Shown piece by piece: positions 18,452 to 28,335 of a DNA stretch of 64,000 nucleotides (within the stretch, counting starts at the first letter, position 1; every line of letters begins with the position of its first letter). A program made the translations under genes and the position numbers. The DNA lies in assembly GCA_015056125.1 (NCBI GenBank), contig SVGW01000001.1, forward strand, positions 97,351 through 161,350, in the 5' to 3' direction. The notes beneath the pieces were generated by a model. The model was not told where the DNA came from. It did no database searches and saw only the letters and a list, made by a program, of their open reading frames with translations. Source of the DNA: Clostridiales bacterium (GTDB taxonomy: Bacteria; Bacillota; Clostridia; Christensenellales; Aristaeellaceae).

Positions 18452-19183
18452 ATGGCCAAGAAATATCAACAGAGAACCCACGTATCCGTGCGTAAAAAGA
18501 AGGAAGAGGAAAAAAAGCTGGCCCAGCGCCGCGCTTTTTATGCAAAGCATCGCAAGCAGATTTTGATTGGCATCGCAGCGCTGGTGCTGGTGATTGTGCT
18601 GGGCAGCCTGGCATGGGATTATTTCTATGCGCCCAATGGCTCCATGCGGGTGTTCATGGGCAATCTGATTGGCGCGGAAGAAACCGATATCATCAAGGAT
18701 CTGGGCACCTCTTCCAAGCCCAGATATTATAAACTGGGCGCTATGGAAACCCCTGAAGGCTACGAGGAGGGAGATTACGGCCTCACCACTACCGCTGTAT
18801 CCTTTGATCAGAAATTTTATTTCGTGGCTACGGATGAAGCCAAGACCATCAATAATGTATATATTGCCGGCGTGCCCAATAAAACCGGTGCACAAATGAT
18901 GGAAGTGCTGGCTTCCAATGAAATGTATGCGATGCAGACTGAGGCCCGTACGGCTGAAATTGCCGGCCATCCGGTAACCTATCTGTACGCTCAGAACATG
19001 CCCAATTCTGAGGATGAAACCATTTATTACTCTTCTCTGGTGATCTACGCGGATACGATTCAGAATTCCAGCGTGCTGATCAATTGTTCTTCTGCCCATG
19101 CTCCTCTGGATCAGGTGCCTACGGAAGAAGCGATGCTGGCTGAGGTGGAAGGCATCCTTTCCTGCCTGACCATCAATAAGTAA
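18452..19183 (+). CDS. single-pass membrane protein, unknown
   Basis: A 243-residue protein. The first 35 residues are strongly basic and helical, followed by one membrane segment (IGIAALVLVIVLGSLAWDYF, about residues 39-58) and a ~185-residue extracellular domain I do not recognise. The positive-inside rule puts the N-terminus in the cytoplasm. The ribosome site GGGGGAATG precedes the ATG. It is monocistronic, with its own promoter and a perfect terminator hairpin. Codon use fits the host. Confidence 0.8.
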   Translation: MAKKYQQRTHVSVRKKKEEEKKLAQRRAFYAKHRKQILIGIAALVLVIVLGSLAWDYFYAPNGSMRVFMGNLIGAEETDIIKDLGTSSKPRYYKLGAMETPEGYEEGDYGLTTTAVSFDQKFYFVATDEAKTINNVYIAGVPNKTGAQMMEVLASNEMYAMQTEARTAEIAGHPVTYLYAQNMPNSEDETIYYSSLVIYADTIQNSSVLINCSSAHAPLDQVPTEEAMLAEVEGILSCLTINK

Positions 19184-19197
19184 TTTTCGCAACCTCC

Positions 19198-19223
19198 AAA
19201 ACGCCTGAATGATTCAGGCGTTT
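19198..19223 (+). terminator. terminator hairpin, left copy
   Basis: Twelve-base perfect arms (AAACGCCTGAAT/ATTCAGGCGTTT) directly after the membrane-protein gene. The identical 25-base sequence recurs at 19481-19505, on the far side of MITE copy B, where it is followed by a longer T-run. Confidence 0.75.
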
Positions 19224-19480
19224 CAGTTTGTCGAAAAAGTATTTTCGACAAAATGCGAAAGGAAGTCAGCTAAAGCAGTCTTCCATTCGATCCATCACAT
19301 TTACTGCAAAAATGGCTTTCCAGCCCTGTGAAAAGGGCTGGAAAGCCTATTTTTGCGATCGTAAATTGATATAGGAAGCGGAATACTTCCGCTCCTCGCC
19401 GCCGCACATGTCGCCGGCTGCGGATTTCAGTCGAAGGGCAGCGGCCCTTCGACGCATCCCAGGGGTTTTTTGACAGTCTG
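19224..19480 (-). mobile_element. MITE-like element, copy B, flanked by 25-bp direct repeats
   Basis: A 257-base non-coding element. Its ends read inward CAGTTTGTCGAAAAA and CAGACTGTCAAAAAA, 12 of 15 matching, i.e. imperfect terminal inverted repeats. On both sides is the same 25-base terminator palindrome (19199-19223 and 19481-19505), which looks like a target-site duplication. Internally it matches copy C almost throughout in inverted orientation. Two inverted TGTCGAA motifs lie at 19229-19235 and 19244-19250. Confidence 0.75.
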
Positions 19481-19508
19481 AAACGCCTGAATGATTCAGG
19501 CGTTTTTT
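19481..19508 (+). terminator. terminator hairpin, right copy
   Basis: Same perfect palindrome as 19198-19223 followed by six T; it can terminate rightward transcripts, while the FAD-oxidoreductase gene converges from the other side. Confidence 0.75.
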
Positions 19509-19515
19509 GATTATG

Positions 19516-20901
19516 TTATTGTTCCGGTTCCAGCAGCACATTGGATTTGAGCAGAATTTCGCGGATTTCATTGACATCCACATCCTGGGGCAGAATCCCT
19601 TTCTTTACCGCCAGGGCAGCGCCCACGCCGGCGCCCTCGCCCATGGCCATGCAAATGGGCATTACCCGGGCGGAACTCATGGCTACGGCGTCCATGCTGG
19701 CGCAGCGGCCGGCAAACATGAGCCCGTCAATTTCGCTGCTCACCGTGATGCCATAGGGCAGCCCGTAGGCGGGAATGCGCTTGATAATGGTGCCGCTGCC
19801 ATCGCCCATGTGGATATCCACGATGTAGGAGCCGATGCCGATGGTGTCCGGGCCGATATCGCCATTGATTACGTTTTCTTCCGTTAGCTCCTTTATGCCC
19901 TTAAAGCGGCGGCTTTCCCGAATGCCCATGGTGGGGTAGATGGTGGAAATATAGCAATTTTCAAAGCCGGGCACATAGGCGCGCAGGGTATCCACAAATT
20001 TTTCAATCTGCAGATAGCCTTCGATTTCGGCATGGGTGAGGCTGAATACATCGCTGCCATCGGTGCCCAAATGACGGGTGCAGTTCAGGTGCACTTCGTC
20101 TGGCAGCAGGCTTTGGATGTAGATCAGGTTATCCCGGTCGATGGGCAGCTTTCCTTCGGCTTTCAGCTGCATAAAGAGCTTGCGCAGCCCCACCAGCACG
20201 TGATGGGGATTTTTGCGGAAAAAATCGGCGTTGAATCCTTCGCCCACCTCCATGGTGGCGCATTGGGCCATCTGCTCAGGGTCGGAGGCAATGAAATCAA
20301 TGGTTTTATCAGTATCCACGCCCCGCACGGTAAACATCAGCGTGGGCGGCTGCAATACGCCGGTATCCTTTTGCCCCTTTTCATAGCTGGCGCCGCAAAG
20401 ATAGGCTAAATCGCCATCGCCGGTACCATCGATGAATACCTTGGCATTTACTTCAATCAGCCAGCCCTTGCCCGCCAGTTCAACGGATTTGAGCGTGCGG
20501 CTGTCCACATTTACAGAGCGAAGCTCTGTATGCAAAAGCACCTGAATTCCCGCTTCCAGCACCTTGCGGAAGGCCACGATTTTAAATAATTCATGGTCAT
20601 ACAGGGTGACAGAATTATGAAGGGGACAAGCAAGATGGGAGGAGGCTGCGGGACCGTAGGGGGTTTGATAAGCCCTGAGATCATCGATAAATTCCTGGGC
20701 AATGCCCTTTACCACCGTGCGCCCATCCTTATCCAGAAAGCCTAGCAGGGGAAGGCCCAGGGTCATATTCCCACCCAGGTAGCCGTTTTTATCAACCAAT
20801 AATACTTTGGCGCCATTGCGCGCAGCCGCCAAAGCAGCCGCCAGGCCGCCGGGACCGGCACCCAATACGACCACGTCATATTCCTGAATGGATCGTTTCA
20901 T
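19516..20901 (-). CDS. FAD-dependent oxidoreductase (FAD_oxidored family)
   Basis: A 461-residue flavoprotein. The N-terminal Rossmann motif VVVLGAGPGGLAAALAAARNG (about residues 10-30) and DKNGYLGG bind FAD; VFIDGTGDGDLAYLCGA (about 165-181) is the second dinucleotide motif of the PF12831 family, and GLMFAGRCAS is near the end. No signal peptide. Substrate unknown; relatives accompany sugar catabolic loci. AAGGAGG precedes the ATG at 20899-20901 and a TTGACA-N17-TACAAT promoter lies at 20940-20968. Confidence 0.88.
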   Translation of the reverse strand: MKRSIQEYDVVVLGAGPGGLAAALAAARNGAKVLLVDKNGYLGGNMTLGLPLLGFLDKDGRTVVKGIAQEFIDDLRAYQTPYGPAASSHLACPLHNSVTLYDHELFKIVAFRKVLEAGIQVLLHTELRSVNVDSRTLKSVELAGKGWLIEVNAKVFIDGTGDGDLAYLCGASYEKGQKDTGVLQPPTLMFTVRGVDTDKTIDFIASDPEQMAQCATMEVGEGFNADFFRKNPHHVLVGLRKLFMQLKAEGKLPIDRDNLIYIQSLLPDEVHLNCTRHLGTDGSDVFSLTHAEIEGYLQIEKFVDTLRAYVPGFENCYISTIYPTMGIRESRRFKGIKELTEENVINGDIGPDTIGIGSYIVDIHMGDGSGTIIKRIPAYGLPYGITVSSEIDGLMFAGRCASMDAVAMSSARVMPICMAMGEGAGVGAALAVKKGILPQDVDVNEIREILLKSNVLLEPEQ

Positions 20902-20939
20902 GCTTAACGCCTCCTTATATGTAAAAAACGCTCAAAACG

Positions 20940-20968
20940 ATTGTATTATAAGGCGGTTGTTTTGTCAA
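20940..20968 (-). promoter_or_regulatory. promoter for FAD oxidoreductase gene
   Basis: Minus strand consensus TTGACA (20963-20968), 17-base spacer, TACAAT (20940-20945). Confidence 0.7.
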
Positions 20969-21042
20969 TGGGATTGGGGCGGCAGGGTGCCTCCATCCAT
21001 GCATTGAAGGAGGCATTGGCCAATCTCCACGTTTGCGCAAAT

Positions 21043-21080
21043 GAAAGAGCTTGCCATCCATTCTTCATGGATAACAAGCT
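21043..21080 (-). terminator. terminator of isomerase gene at 21.1 kb
   Basis: Minus strand GAGCTTGTTATCCA, 7-base loop, TGGATGGCAAGCTC then TTTCATTT, 23 bases after the stop. Confidence 0.65.
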
Positions 21081-21102
21081 CATATAATGGACTATGATTT
21101 GA

Positions 21103-21945
21103 TTAGATCAGGGTGCGCAGGAAGTTGGCGGCGGTTTCGATATCCTTAGCAGGCTGGCCGCCCACTTCGCGCTCGATGGTGAGGAAGCCGTGGTAGCCGA
21201 TATCGGTGAGCGCGGCCAGGTAGGGCTTCCACGGCACATTGCCTTCACCCAGGGGCAGCTCAATATAAGCGGCGTCGTGGATCAATTCTTCATCGGGCAC
21301 CAGATGATACACCTTTTCAGGATCCTTGGCATAGATCTGGCGGCCATCCTTGGCATGGGTGTGCACGATATACTTGCGCAGGTTGTATACGGCCTGCACG
21401 GGATCATCGCCGGTCACCATCACCAGGTTGGCGGGGTCCAGGTTAACGGATACGCCGGTGGAATGGAGAGAATCCAGGAATTTGCACAGCACGGCGCTGG
21501 TTTCGGGGCCGGTTTCCACGGCGAAATGGGCCTGCATTTGATCGGCATATTCAGCCAGCTGGCCGCAGGCATCCTGCATAATGGCATAGCGGGGATGATT
21601 GGGATCGGTGGGAACCACGCCGATGTGGGTGGTTACGATATCGGTTTCCAGTTCCTTGGCCAGGTCCACAATGCGCTTGGATTTTTCAATCAGCTGGGGG
21701 TTGAGCTCGGGAATACCAAAGCCCTTGCCCAGATCGCCGCACAGAGCGGAGATCACCAGGCCGTGATCCTTCACCATCCGCAGAAATTCCTTGCGCTTTT
21801 CACCCACCAGCACCTCAGGGTCCAATTCGCCCCGGGTGGCATAGGCCTGAATGCCATGGGCGCCTACGGCCACGGCGGCATCCAGCGCTTGGGGAATGGG
21901 CAACTTGAAGGATTCCAGCATAACGCCGATAGAGAAATTGCTCAT
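21103..21945 (-). CDS. sugar phosphate isomerase/epimerase (TIM barrel)
   Basis: A 280-residue xylose isomerase-like barrel. Probable metal ligands are in VTTHIGVVP, FAVETGPE (Glu), SVNLDPANL (Asp), VHTHAKDG (His) and LTIEREVG (Glu). This is a different subfamily from the 17.5 kb gene. Cytoplasmic, substrate unknown. CAGGAGG precedes the start; promoter and terminator are both visible, so it is a single-gene unit next to the FAD oxidoreductase on the same strand. Confidence 0.82.
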   Translation of the reverse strand: MSNFSIGVMLESFKLPIPQALDAAVAVGAHGIQAYATRGELDPEVLVGEKRKEFLRMVKDHGLVISALCGDLGKGFGIPELNPQLIEKSKRIVDLAKELETDIVTTHIGVVPTDPNHPRYAIMQDACGQLAEYADQMQAHFAVETGPETSAVLCKFLDSLHSTGVSVNLDPANLVMVTGDDPVQAVYNLRKYIVHTHAKDGRQIYAKDPEKVYHLVPDEELIHDAAYIELPLGEGNVPWKPYLAALTDIGYHGFLTIEREVGGQPAKDIETAANFLRTLI

Positions 21946-21984
21946 GAGAATAACCTCCTGAAAGTGAAATCAATTACTGTTTCC

Positions 21985-22013
21985 AGTATACCGAAATTTT
22001 GCGGATTATGCAA
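21985..22013 (-). promoter_or_regulatory. promoter for isomerase gene at 21.1 kb
   Basis: Minus strand TTGCAT (22008-22013), 17-base spacer, TATACT (21985-21990). Confidence 0.65.
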
Positions 22014-22108
22014 GGGGCGCTCACCATTTCCAGAGAAAAATTCCAGTTTCCATCAGAAATGTGCATATCCTGCTCTGGGTTCCCAAGAAACTCATCGCAA
22101 TAATCTTC

Positions 22109-22137
22109 TTGCATGGAATTTGCATGCATGTTATAAT
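22109..22137 (+). promoter_or_regulatory. promoter for mscL-HAD unit
   Basis: TTGCAT (22109-22114), 17-base spacer, TATAAT (22132-22137), 33 bases upstream of the mscL ATG. Confidence 0.7.
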
Positions 22138-22170
22138 AAAAAAAATTGTACACAAGGAAGGGATCTTTTT

Positions 22171-22626
22171 ATGAAGAAACTACTGGGTGAATTCAAAAAG
22201 TTTGCGCTCAAGGGCAATGTGATTGATATGGCTGTCGGCGTTATGATTGGTGGCGCTTTCAGCAAGATCGTCACTTCTCTGGTGAATGACGTGTTTATGC
22301 CCGTTCTCTCTCTGGTAACCGGCGGCATGAACACTTCCAGCCTCTTTGTGGCCCTGGGCGAAGGCGAATTTGCCACCGTTGAGGCCGCCAAGGAAGCGGG
22401 CGTTGCCACGCTGAACTACGGCACCTTTATCCAGACCGTGATCGACTTTTTGCTTATTGCCATCTGCATCTTTGCTTTTGTGAAGCTGATCTCCAAGCTG
22501 CATAAGAAGGAAGAACCCAAGCCTGCTCCCGCGCCCCGGCTTTGCCCCTTCTGCTGCCAGCCCATTGCTGATAAGGCGACCCGTTGCCATCATTGTACCA
22601 GCGAAATTCCTGCGGAGAAAAAGTGA
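22171..22626 (+). CDS. mscL: large-conductance mechanosensitive channel with C-terminal zinc ribbon
   Basis: A 151-residue membrane channel that releases solutes on osmotic downshock. FKKFALKGNVIDMAVGVMIGGAFSKIV is the conserved pore-lining TM1 (described by position, residues about 8-34), and TM2 spans about residues 90-110. The last 30 residues add a four-cysteine ribbon (CPFC..CHHC), a cytoplasmic extension common in Firmicutes MscL. A much longer upstream in-frame extension is antisense to the isomerase and is rejected; AAGGAAGGGA precedes this ATG. The stop overlaps the start of the HAD gene (TGATG). Confidence 0.95.
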   Translation: MKKLLGEFKKFALKGNVIDMAVGVMIGGAFSKIVTSLVNDVFMPVLSLVTGGMNTSSLFVALGEGEFATVEAAKEAGVATLNYGTFIQTVIDFLLIAICIFAFVKLISKLHKKEEPKPAPAPRLCPFCCQPIADKATRCHHCTSEIPAEKK

Positions 22627-23258
22627 TGAAATTTCAGCATTTTTTCTGGGATTTTGACGGCACGCTCTTTGATACCTATGCCCGGATTACCCGGGCAATC
22701 CAGAAGGCATTGAAGGATTTGGGCGTTGAAGCCACATATGAAGAAATATTCAGCAAGGCCAAAATAAGCATTGGAAAATGCCTTGCTCATTTTACTGCAC
22801 CTCTGGGCATTGAAAAGGATGCCTGTATGGCTGCCTATCATGCCCATGCGGAGGAAGAGCCATTTGATACCATTCTGCTCTATCCAGGCGCCCGGGAAAT
22901 GCTAGAGGAGATTTGCCGCCGGGGCGGTAAAAACTATGTTTACACCCATCGGGGCGCAAGCGCGAGAGAGGTAATCGCCCTCAATGGAATGGAACACCTT
23001 TTTGCTGATTATGTGACCAGCGAAAATGGTTTCCCCTCCAAGCCGGCTCCCAATGCCCTGCAATATCTCATGGAAAAGCATGGCTTGAAAAAAGACGAAT
23101 GCATCATGATCGGTGACCGGGGAATCGATGTGGAATCCGGGCTGAATGCAGGAATGAATGGCGCGTTGATAGATTTGGATGGTATGCACCCTGCTGATCA
23201 GGCTCCCTATCGGGCGGATAGTTTTGAGGCCCTTCACATGATCCTGTTGGAAAACTGA
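22626..23258 (+). CDS. HAD-superfamily phosphatase
   Basis: A 210-residue hydrolase. Motif I is DFDGTLFDT near residue 9, motif II the Thr in YVYTHRG, motif III Lys in SKPAP, and motif IV GDRGIDVESG, all in order with a helical cap between motifs I and II, as in phosphoglycolate phosphatase-like proteins. Start ATG overlaps the mscL stop, so it is translationally coupled. Substrate unknown. Transcription ends at the hairpin at 23271. Confidence 0.9.
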   Translation: MKFQHFFWDFDGTLFDTYARITRAIQKALKDLGVEATYEEIFSKAKISIGKCLAHFTAPLGIEKDACMAAYHAHAEEEPFDTILLYPGAREMLEEICRRGGKNYVYTHRGASAREVIALNGMEHLFADYVTSENGFPSKPAPNALQYLMEKHGLKKDECIMIGDRGIDVESGLNAGMNGALIDLDGMHPADQAPYRADSFEALHMILLEN

Positions 23259-23270
23259 TATAAGAAAATG

Positions 23271-23302
23271 AGCCTTCTGTTTGTTAAACAGAGGGCTTTT
23301 TT
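23271..23302 (+). terminator. terminator after HAD gene
   Basis: AGCCTTCTGTTT, GTTA loop, AACAGAGGGCT with six T. Confidence 0.85.
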
Positions 23303-23351
23303 CGTGTGTAGAAAGATAAAAATGGGCAAGATAGCAGGGGAGGGAATTGGA

Positions 23352-23921
23352 ATGGAACAGGTAAAAAAATTTCTGGATTGTTGGGGCTATTATTTCCTGG
23401 CCCTTCTGTGTGCAGCGGTCATCTTGCTTTCTGCGCTTTGGACCAATCAGCAGCGAATCCAATCCCAGGAGAACGCCCAGGCACTGGCAGATGAAAGCCA
23501 GCGCCTGCAGCAGGCGCAGCAAGAGGAAAGCGGATTGCTTTGGCCGACGGACGGAACGATCCTGCGCCCATTCAGCCAAGCGCCGGTATATGAGGAAACC
23601 TTTCATCTTTGGCAGGCGCACCGGGGAATTGATTTTTCTGCCAAAGCGGAAGCAGCGGTATATGCCATGGCGCCGGGGCGCATTGCGCTTGCAGAAGAAA
23701 CTGTGTGCATTGATCACGGCGGGGAAAGCCGGAGCCTCTATCGGGGGCTTGCGAAAATATCGGTGCAGGAGGGGCAATATGTGAAAGCTGGGGACATATT
23801 AGGGGTTGCAGGAAAACATATTCCTTTTGAGGGGGATCAAATCCACATCTGCGTACAAATGATACAAGAAAATAAGAGCATCGATTTTTCCGGCAGACTG
23901 GTTGACAAAATTGCAAAATGA
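23352..23921 (+). CDS. SpoIIQ-like M23/LytM-domain membrane protein, degenerate
   Basis: A 189-residue protein with one N-terminal membrane helix (about residues 13-34), a coiled linker rich in Gln, and an extracellular LytM/M23 beta domain. HRGIDFSA preserves the first zinc motif HxxxD, but the final HxH is reduced to HIC, so zinc-dependent amidase/endopeptidase activity is doubtful. This architecture and degeneracy recall the sporulation protein SpoIIQ, which links forespore and mother cell; that assignment is inference. GGGGAGGG lies before the ATG at 23352; a longer frame would cross the preceding terminator. Confidence 0.65.
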   Translation: MEQVKKFLDCWGYYFLALLCAAVILLSALWTNQQRIQSQENAQALADESQRLQQAQQEESGLLWPTDGTILRPFSQAPVYEETFHLWQAHRGIDFSAKAEAAVYAMAPGRIALAEETVCIDHGGESRSLYRGLAKISVQEGQYVKAGDILGVAGKHIPFEGDQIHICVQMIQENKSIDFSGRLVDKIAK

Positions 23922-23934
23922 GCATAGAATATAT

Positions 23935-23972
23935 AAAAACAATCATGTTTTATTAAAAAATGATTGTTTTTA
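23935..23972 (+). terminator. terminator between LytM gene and glmS
   Basis: AAAAACAATCA, loop, TGATTGTTTTT; AT-rich but with a long T-run. It ends 27 bases before glmS, leaving no room for a glmS ribozyme. Confidence 0.65.
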
Positions 23973-23998
23973 ATAAAAAGTGCAATTTTGGAGGGAAT

Positions 23999-25804
<1,806 letters not shown>

Positions 25805-25840
25805 AGCCTCCCTTGTGCAGGAGAAATGCTCAGATCATCA

Positions 25841-25877
25841 CAGCAAGCCGGATGGATTATGCGGCTTGCTGTTTTTA
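25841..25877 (+). terminator. glmS terminator
   Basis: AGCAAGCC, loop, GGCTTGCT then GTTTTTAT. Confidence 0.85.
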
Positions 25878-25929
25878 TATGGGTGTGATAAAATGAACGT
25901 AATCAACTTGATTTTGACGGAGGAAATAT

Positions 25930-26298
25930 ATGAGATATACTTGGCTTGATGAATATCTAATGAAAAAATCAGGAGTAACAAAAAATACCGAAAATTGGAA
26001 TTGGGTTCGCTATATGATCGGCGGAAAAATGTTTGTGGCGGTATGCCTTGATGATCATGATAAACCCTATTATATAACCTTAAAACTGGAGCCGGTTGAG
26101 GGGGATTTTTTAAGGCAACAGTATGATGATATTATTCCAGGGTTTTATATGAATAAAATTCATTGGAATTCTATTCATCCGGATGGGGAAGTGCCGGATG
26201 ATTTGCTGAAAGAGTTGGTTGATAAATCATATCATCTTATTCTGGCAGGATTTAGTAAGAAGAAACAGGAAGAAATATTAAATATGAAAAATCAATAA
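25930..26298 (+). CDS. MmcQ/YjbR family protein
   Basis: A 122-residue CyaY-like fold protein of the MmcQ/YjbR family: GFYMNKIHWNSI and the C-terminal SYHLILAGF are the family signature. Members are described as DNA-binding, with no defined biochemical role. GGAGGAAATAT precedes the ATG. It is monocistronic. AT-rich codon use differs from the flanking host genes. Confidence 0.85.
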   Translation: MRYTWLDEYLMKKSGVTKNTENWNWVRYMIGGKMFVAVCLDDHDKPYYITLKLEPVEGDFLRQQYDDIIPGFYMNKIHWNSIHPDGEVPDDLLKELVDKSYHLILAGFSKKKQEEILNMKNQ

Positions 26299-26363
26299 AT
26301 GGGATCATTCATCATATAGAAACAAATACATTCTAATTTACCTAACTGTTCAATACATAAAAT

Positions 26364-26412
26364 GAAAGAGCGCACTCGTTCATTACGATAAGGAGAATGA
26401 ACAAGTGCGCCT
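26364..26412 (-). terminator. terminator after Spo0E-like gene
   Basis: A long imperfect hairpin, arms AGGCGCACTTGTTCATT and AATGAACGAGTGCGCT, lies 58 bases beyond the Spo0E-like stop; the following T-run is short (TCTTTCATTTTATG). Confidence 0.55.
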
Positions 26413-26469
26413 TCTTTAATGTAAATTAAAACAAATAGAAGGGATCCATCCGCTTTCAAGCCATATTCT

Positions 26470-26637
26470 TTAGCCGCAGTATGCTTGCGGCTGAGACCAT
26501 AAGGAGAGCTGATATGCATCGATTTTTTTGCTCAGTTCGATTACCAGAGGCATGTTTCCTGCATCGTAAGCTTCGCAGAGCTGATTTTCAATGGCAAGCA
26601 GAGCGTCGGTAGAAAGGGAAGAATTGATGGTATCCAT
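26470..26637 (-). CDS. Spo0E-like aspartyl-phosphate phosphatase
   Basis: A 55-residue protein below usual ORF cut-offs. It is predicted as two helices (about residues 9-26 and 29-48), with S36-x3-D40 in ELSKKID matching the SxxxD signature by which Spo0E-family phosphatases dephosphorylate Spo0A~P. An excellent AAAGGAGGAG site lies 8 bases before ATG 26635-26637. Four Spo0A-box-like heptamers sit in its promoter region, which would make a feedback loop. Its extreme shortness leaves some doubt, but ribosome site, motif and context agree. Confidence 0.7.
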   Translation of the reverse strand: MDTINSSLSTDALLAIENQLCEAYDAGNMPLVIELSKKIDAYQLSLWSQPQAYCG

Positions 26638-26696
26638 GAAAGCACTCCTCCTTTACGCGGCTTTTTTCTTTTTTCGCCGTCGTATATAGCATACGC

Positions 26697-26764
26697 CGTC
26701 GAATGCGGCAATGCAAGGAGAAATATCGTCGAATGCTGTCGAATGCGCTATATTTCGTTCGACA
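26697..26764 (-). promoter_or_regulatory. cluster of four Spo0A-box-like motifs
   Basis: TGTCGAA occurs perfectly at 26737-26743 (+) and 26758-26764 (minus strand), and as CGTCGAA at 26697-26703 and 26727-26733. They lie 60-127 bases upstream of the Spo0E-like start; TATGCT/TATATA between them and the gene could be the -10. The heptamer is the known Spo0A~P recognition core. Confidence 0.6.
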
Positions 26765-26791
26765 CAATACGACATCCACAAGATGTGGTGC

Positions 26792-28324
26792 TTAAGGGTT
26801 CGCAGAATGGAGAATATTCAGATTGGGCCAGAAATCCCCGGGCAAAAAAAGCGCGCCGGCCAGGGTTTCGGGCTGCTCTCCCATGATGTAAATGCTCACC
26901 TTTTTTACTGGCGATAGCTCCGTTAAGGTATTGACCAGTGAATAGATCAGCAGCCGCTCCTGGGTTTCGTCCATCCCTTCACACAGCATGGGCAGCTGAC
27001 TGGAAAAATTCAGCACCAGGGTATCCCCATCCAAAGCCACGCCCAGCAGATCGGCATCCCGAAGAGCCTGGGGCAGCGCAGGAGAAAGGGCGGAAACGCT
27101 GTCAATGCTCTGGGGCCCCAGAATCAATTGATTCACCAGCGCCCGGGCATTGCGGGCTTCATAGAAGGGAATAGCCCGGGATACCTTTTGCAGCATCCCC
27201 TCCCGGGTGGCAAAATAGAGGGTACATTCATCCAGCAGGAAGGATACAAAATCCCGCCGACGGATCAATCCATCCGCAAAATAAATGGTTTCCCCGGCGC
27301 CGGTGTAGGTGGCGGAGGGGGTAAGGGCGGTAAGGCGCTCGCTACCGATGGAAATGCTGATGCCGTCCAGCCCGGGGAGGAAGGTGGTGAGGGTGTAGGT
27401 GAGGGAGGCTACCATCACCGAGCGGGTAATGCCCGCTTCCAGCAGTTGGGCGTTAAGGGCCTCATCAAAATGCAAAGCCAGCCTGCGCATGCCCCCCGTT
27501 TCTTCCAATACGGGCTCCTCGGAAAGCAAGCCTACAAGATCGGGATATTTGGGCAAACCGGGCAAATATTCTGCGCCGGAGGATAGTGCTTCCAGCAGCG
27601 TTTGCGCCATAGCGGCGGGGGAAATTTCTGCAAAGGATAGGGTGCGGGCTTCGCAAAGAATGCCTTTTCCCGCGGTGGCAGGATAGTATAAAGCGGCGGA
27701 AATGGCCCGGCGGGCTGCCGTTTTGGGGGCGGATGCCCGGGCCCACAGGGTGCTCAGATCCTCCCTGGTGTTGCTTTGGAAGCAGCCGGCGGGCAGAGTG
27801 GCGGCGATATCTAAGCCGGGCTGTACACCGGCGATGAGCACGTTTACATAGCTGATATCCCCAAATTGGCACAGGGTGTTTGCCAGGGCCTGGCCCACAG
27901 TAAACAGCGCTTCATGGGAAAGGCGGAGGGCAGAGGCGCTCAGGCTCACAGTAGCTACCCCACCCGATACCTCCACGGCGTCCGTACTGGCCAGGGAAAG
28001 AGCCACTCCTTCTCCCAGGGGGGCAGCCAATTCAGTACCGGGATGGACAAGCAAAGCGCGGCAAAGGGCCTCCGCATTAGAATGGGAAGCGGATAAAGTG
28101 AGCGTTTCCGGTACGGAAAGAAGCCGCGTTCCGTCTACCGAGGGCAGATAAAGAAGCGCGGTTTGGATGTAGGTTTGATTTACGTCATTTTCCGGAGCAA
28201 TATGCTTGCTTTCCACAGGGGGCAGCGTCACATTGGGCGCGGCAGAAGGATTTTGCGCTCCGCAGCCGGATAAAAGCACACAGGCGCACAGCAGGCATAG
28301 AATACGGTAAAGGCGGCGGGCCAT
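26792..28324 (-). CDS. GerMN-domain lipoprotein (two GerMN repeats)
   Basis: A 510-residue lipoprotein: signal peptide and lipobox LLSGC place the acylated Cys at about residue 21, so it is anchored outside the membrane. Two GerMN-type domains are recognisable, about residues 60-200 and 370-490 (the latter with LVNQLILGP and LVNTLTELSPVKKVSIYI). GerMN domains occur in GerM and Gram-positive sporulation/germination and cell-wall proteins. It is the last gene of a four-gene minus-strand run and follows another GerMN lipoprotein by 11 bases. Start at 28322-28324 follows AAGGAGAAAAG. Confidence 0.82.
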   Translation of the reverse strand: MARRLYRILCLLCACVLLSGCGAQNPSAAPNVTLPPVESKHIAPENDVNQTYIQTALLYLPSVDGTRLLSVPETLTLSASHSNAEALCRALLVHPGTELAAPLGEGVALSLASTDAVEVSGGVATVSLSASALRLSHEALFTVGQALANTLCQFGDISYVNVLIAGVQPGLDIAATLPAGCFQSNTREDLSTLWARASAPKTAARRAISAALYYPATAGKGILCEARTLSFAEISPAAMAQTLLEALSSGAEYLPGLPKYPDLVGLLSEEPVLEETGGMRRLALHFDEALNAQLLEAGITRSVMVASLTYTLTTFLPGLDGISISIGSERLTALTPSATYTGAGETIYFADGLIRRRDFVSFLLDECTLYFATREGMLQKVSRAIPFYEARNARALVNQLILGPQSIDSVSALSPALPQALRDADLLGVALDGDTLVLNFSSQLPMLCEGMDETQERLLIYSLVNTLTELSPVKKVSIYIMGEQPETLAGALFLPGDFWPNLNILHSANP

Positions 28325-28335
28325 GGCTTTTCTCC

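Noticed and set aside
23940..23998. Possible glmS ribozyme/riboswitch before glmS
   Set aside because: Only 27 bases separate the upstream terminator from the start; no catalytic core is visible.
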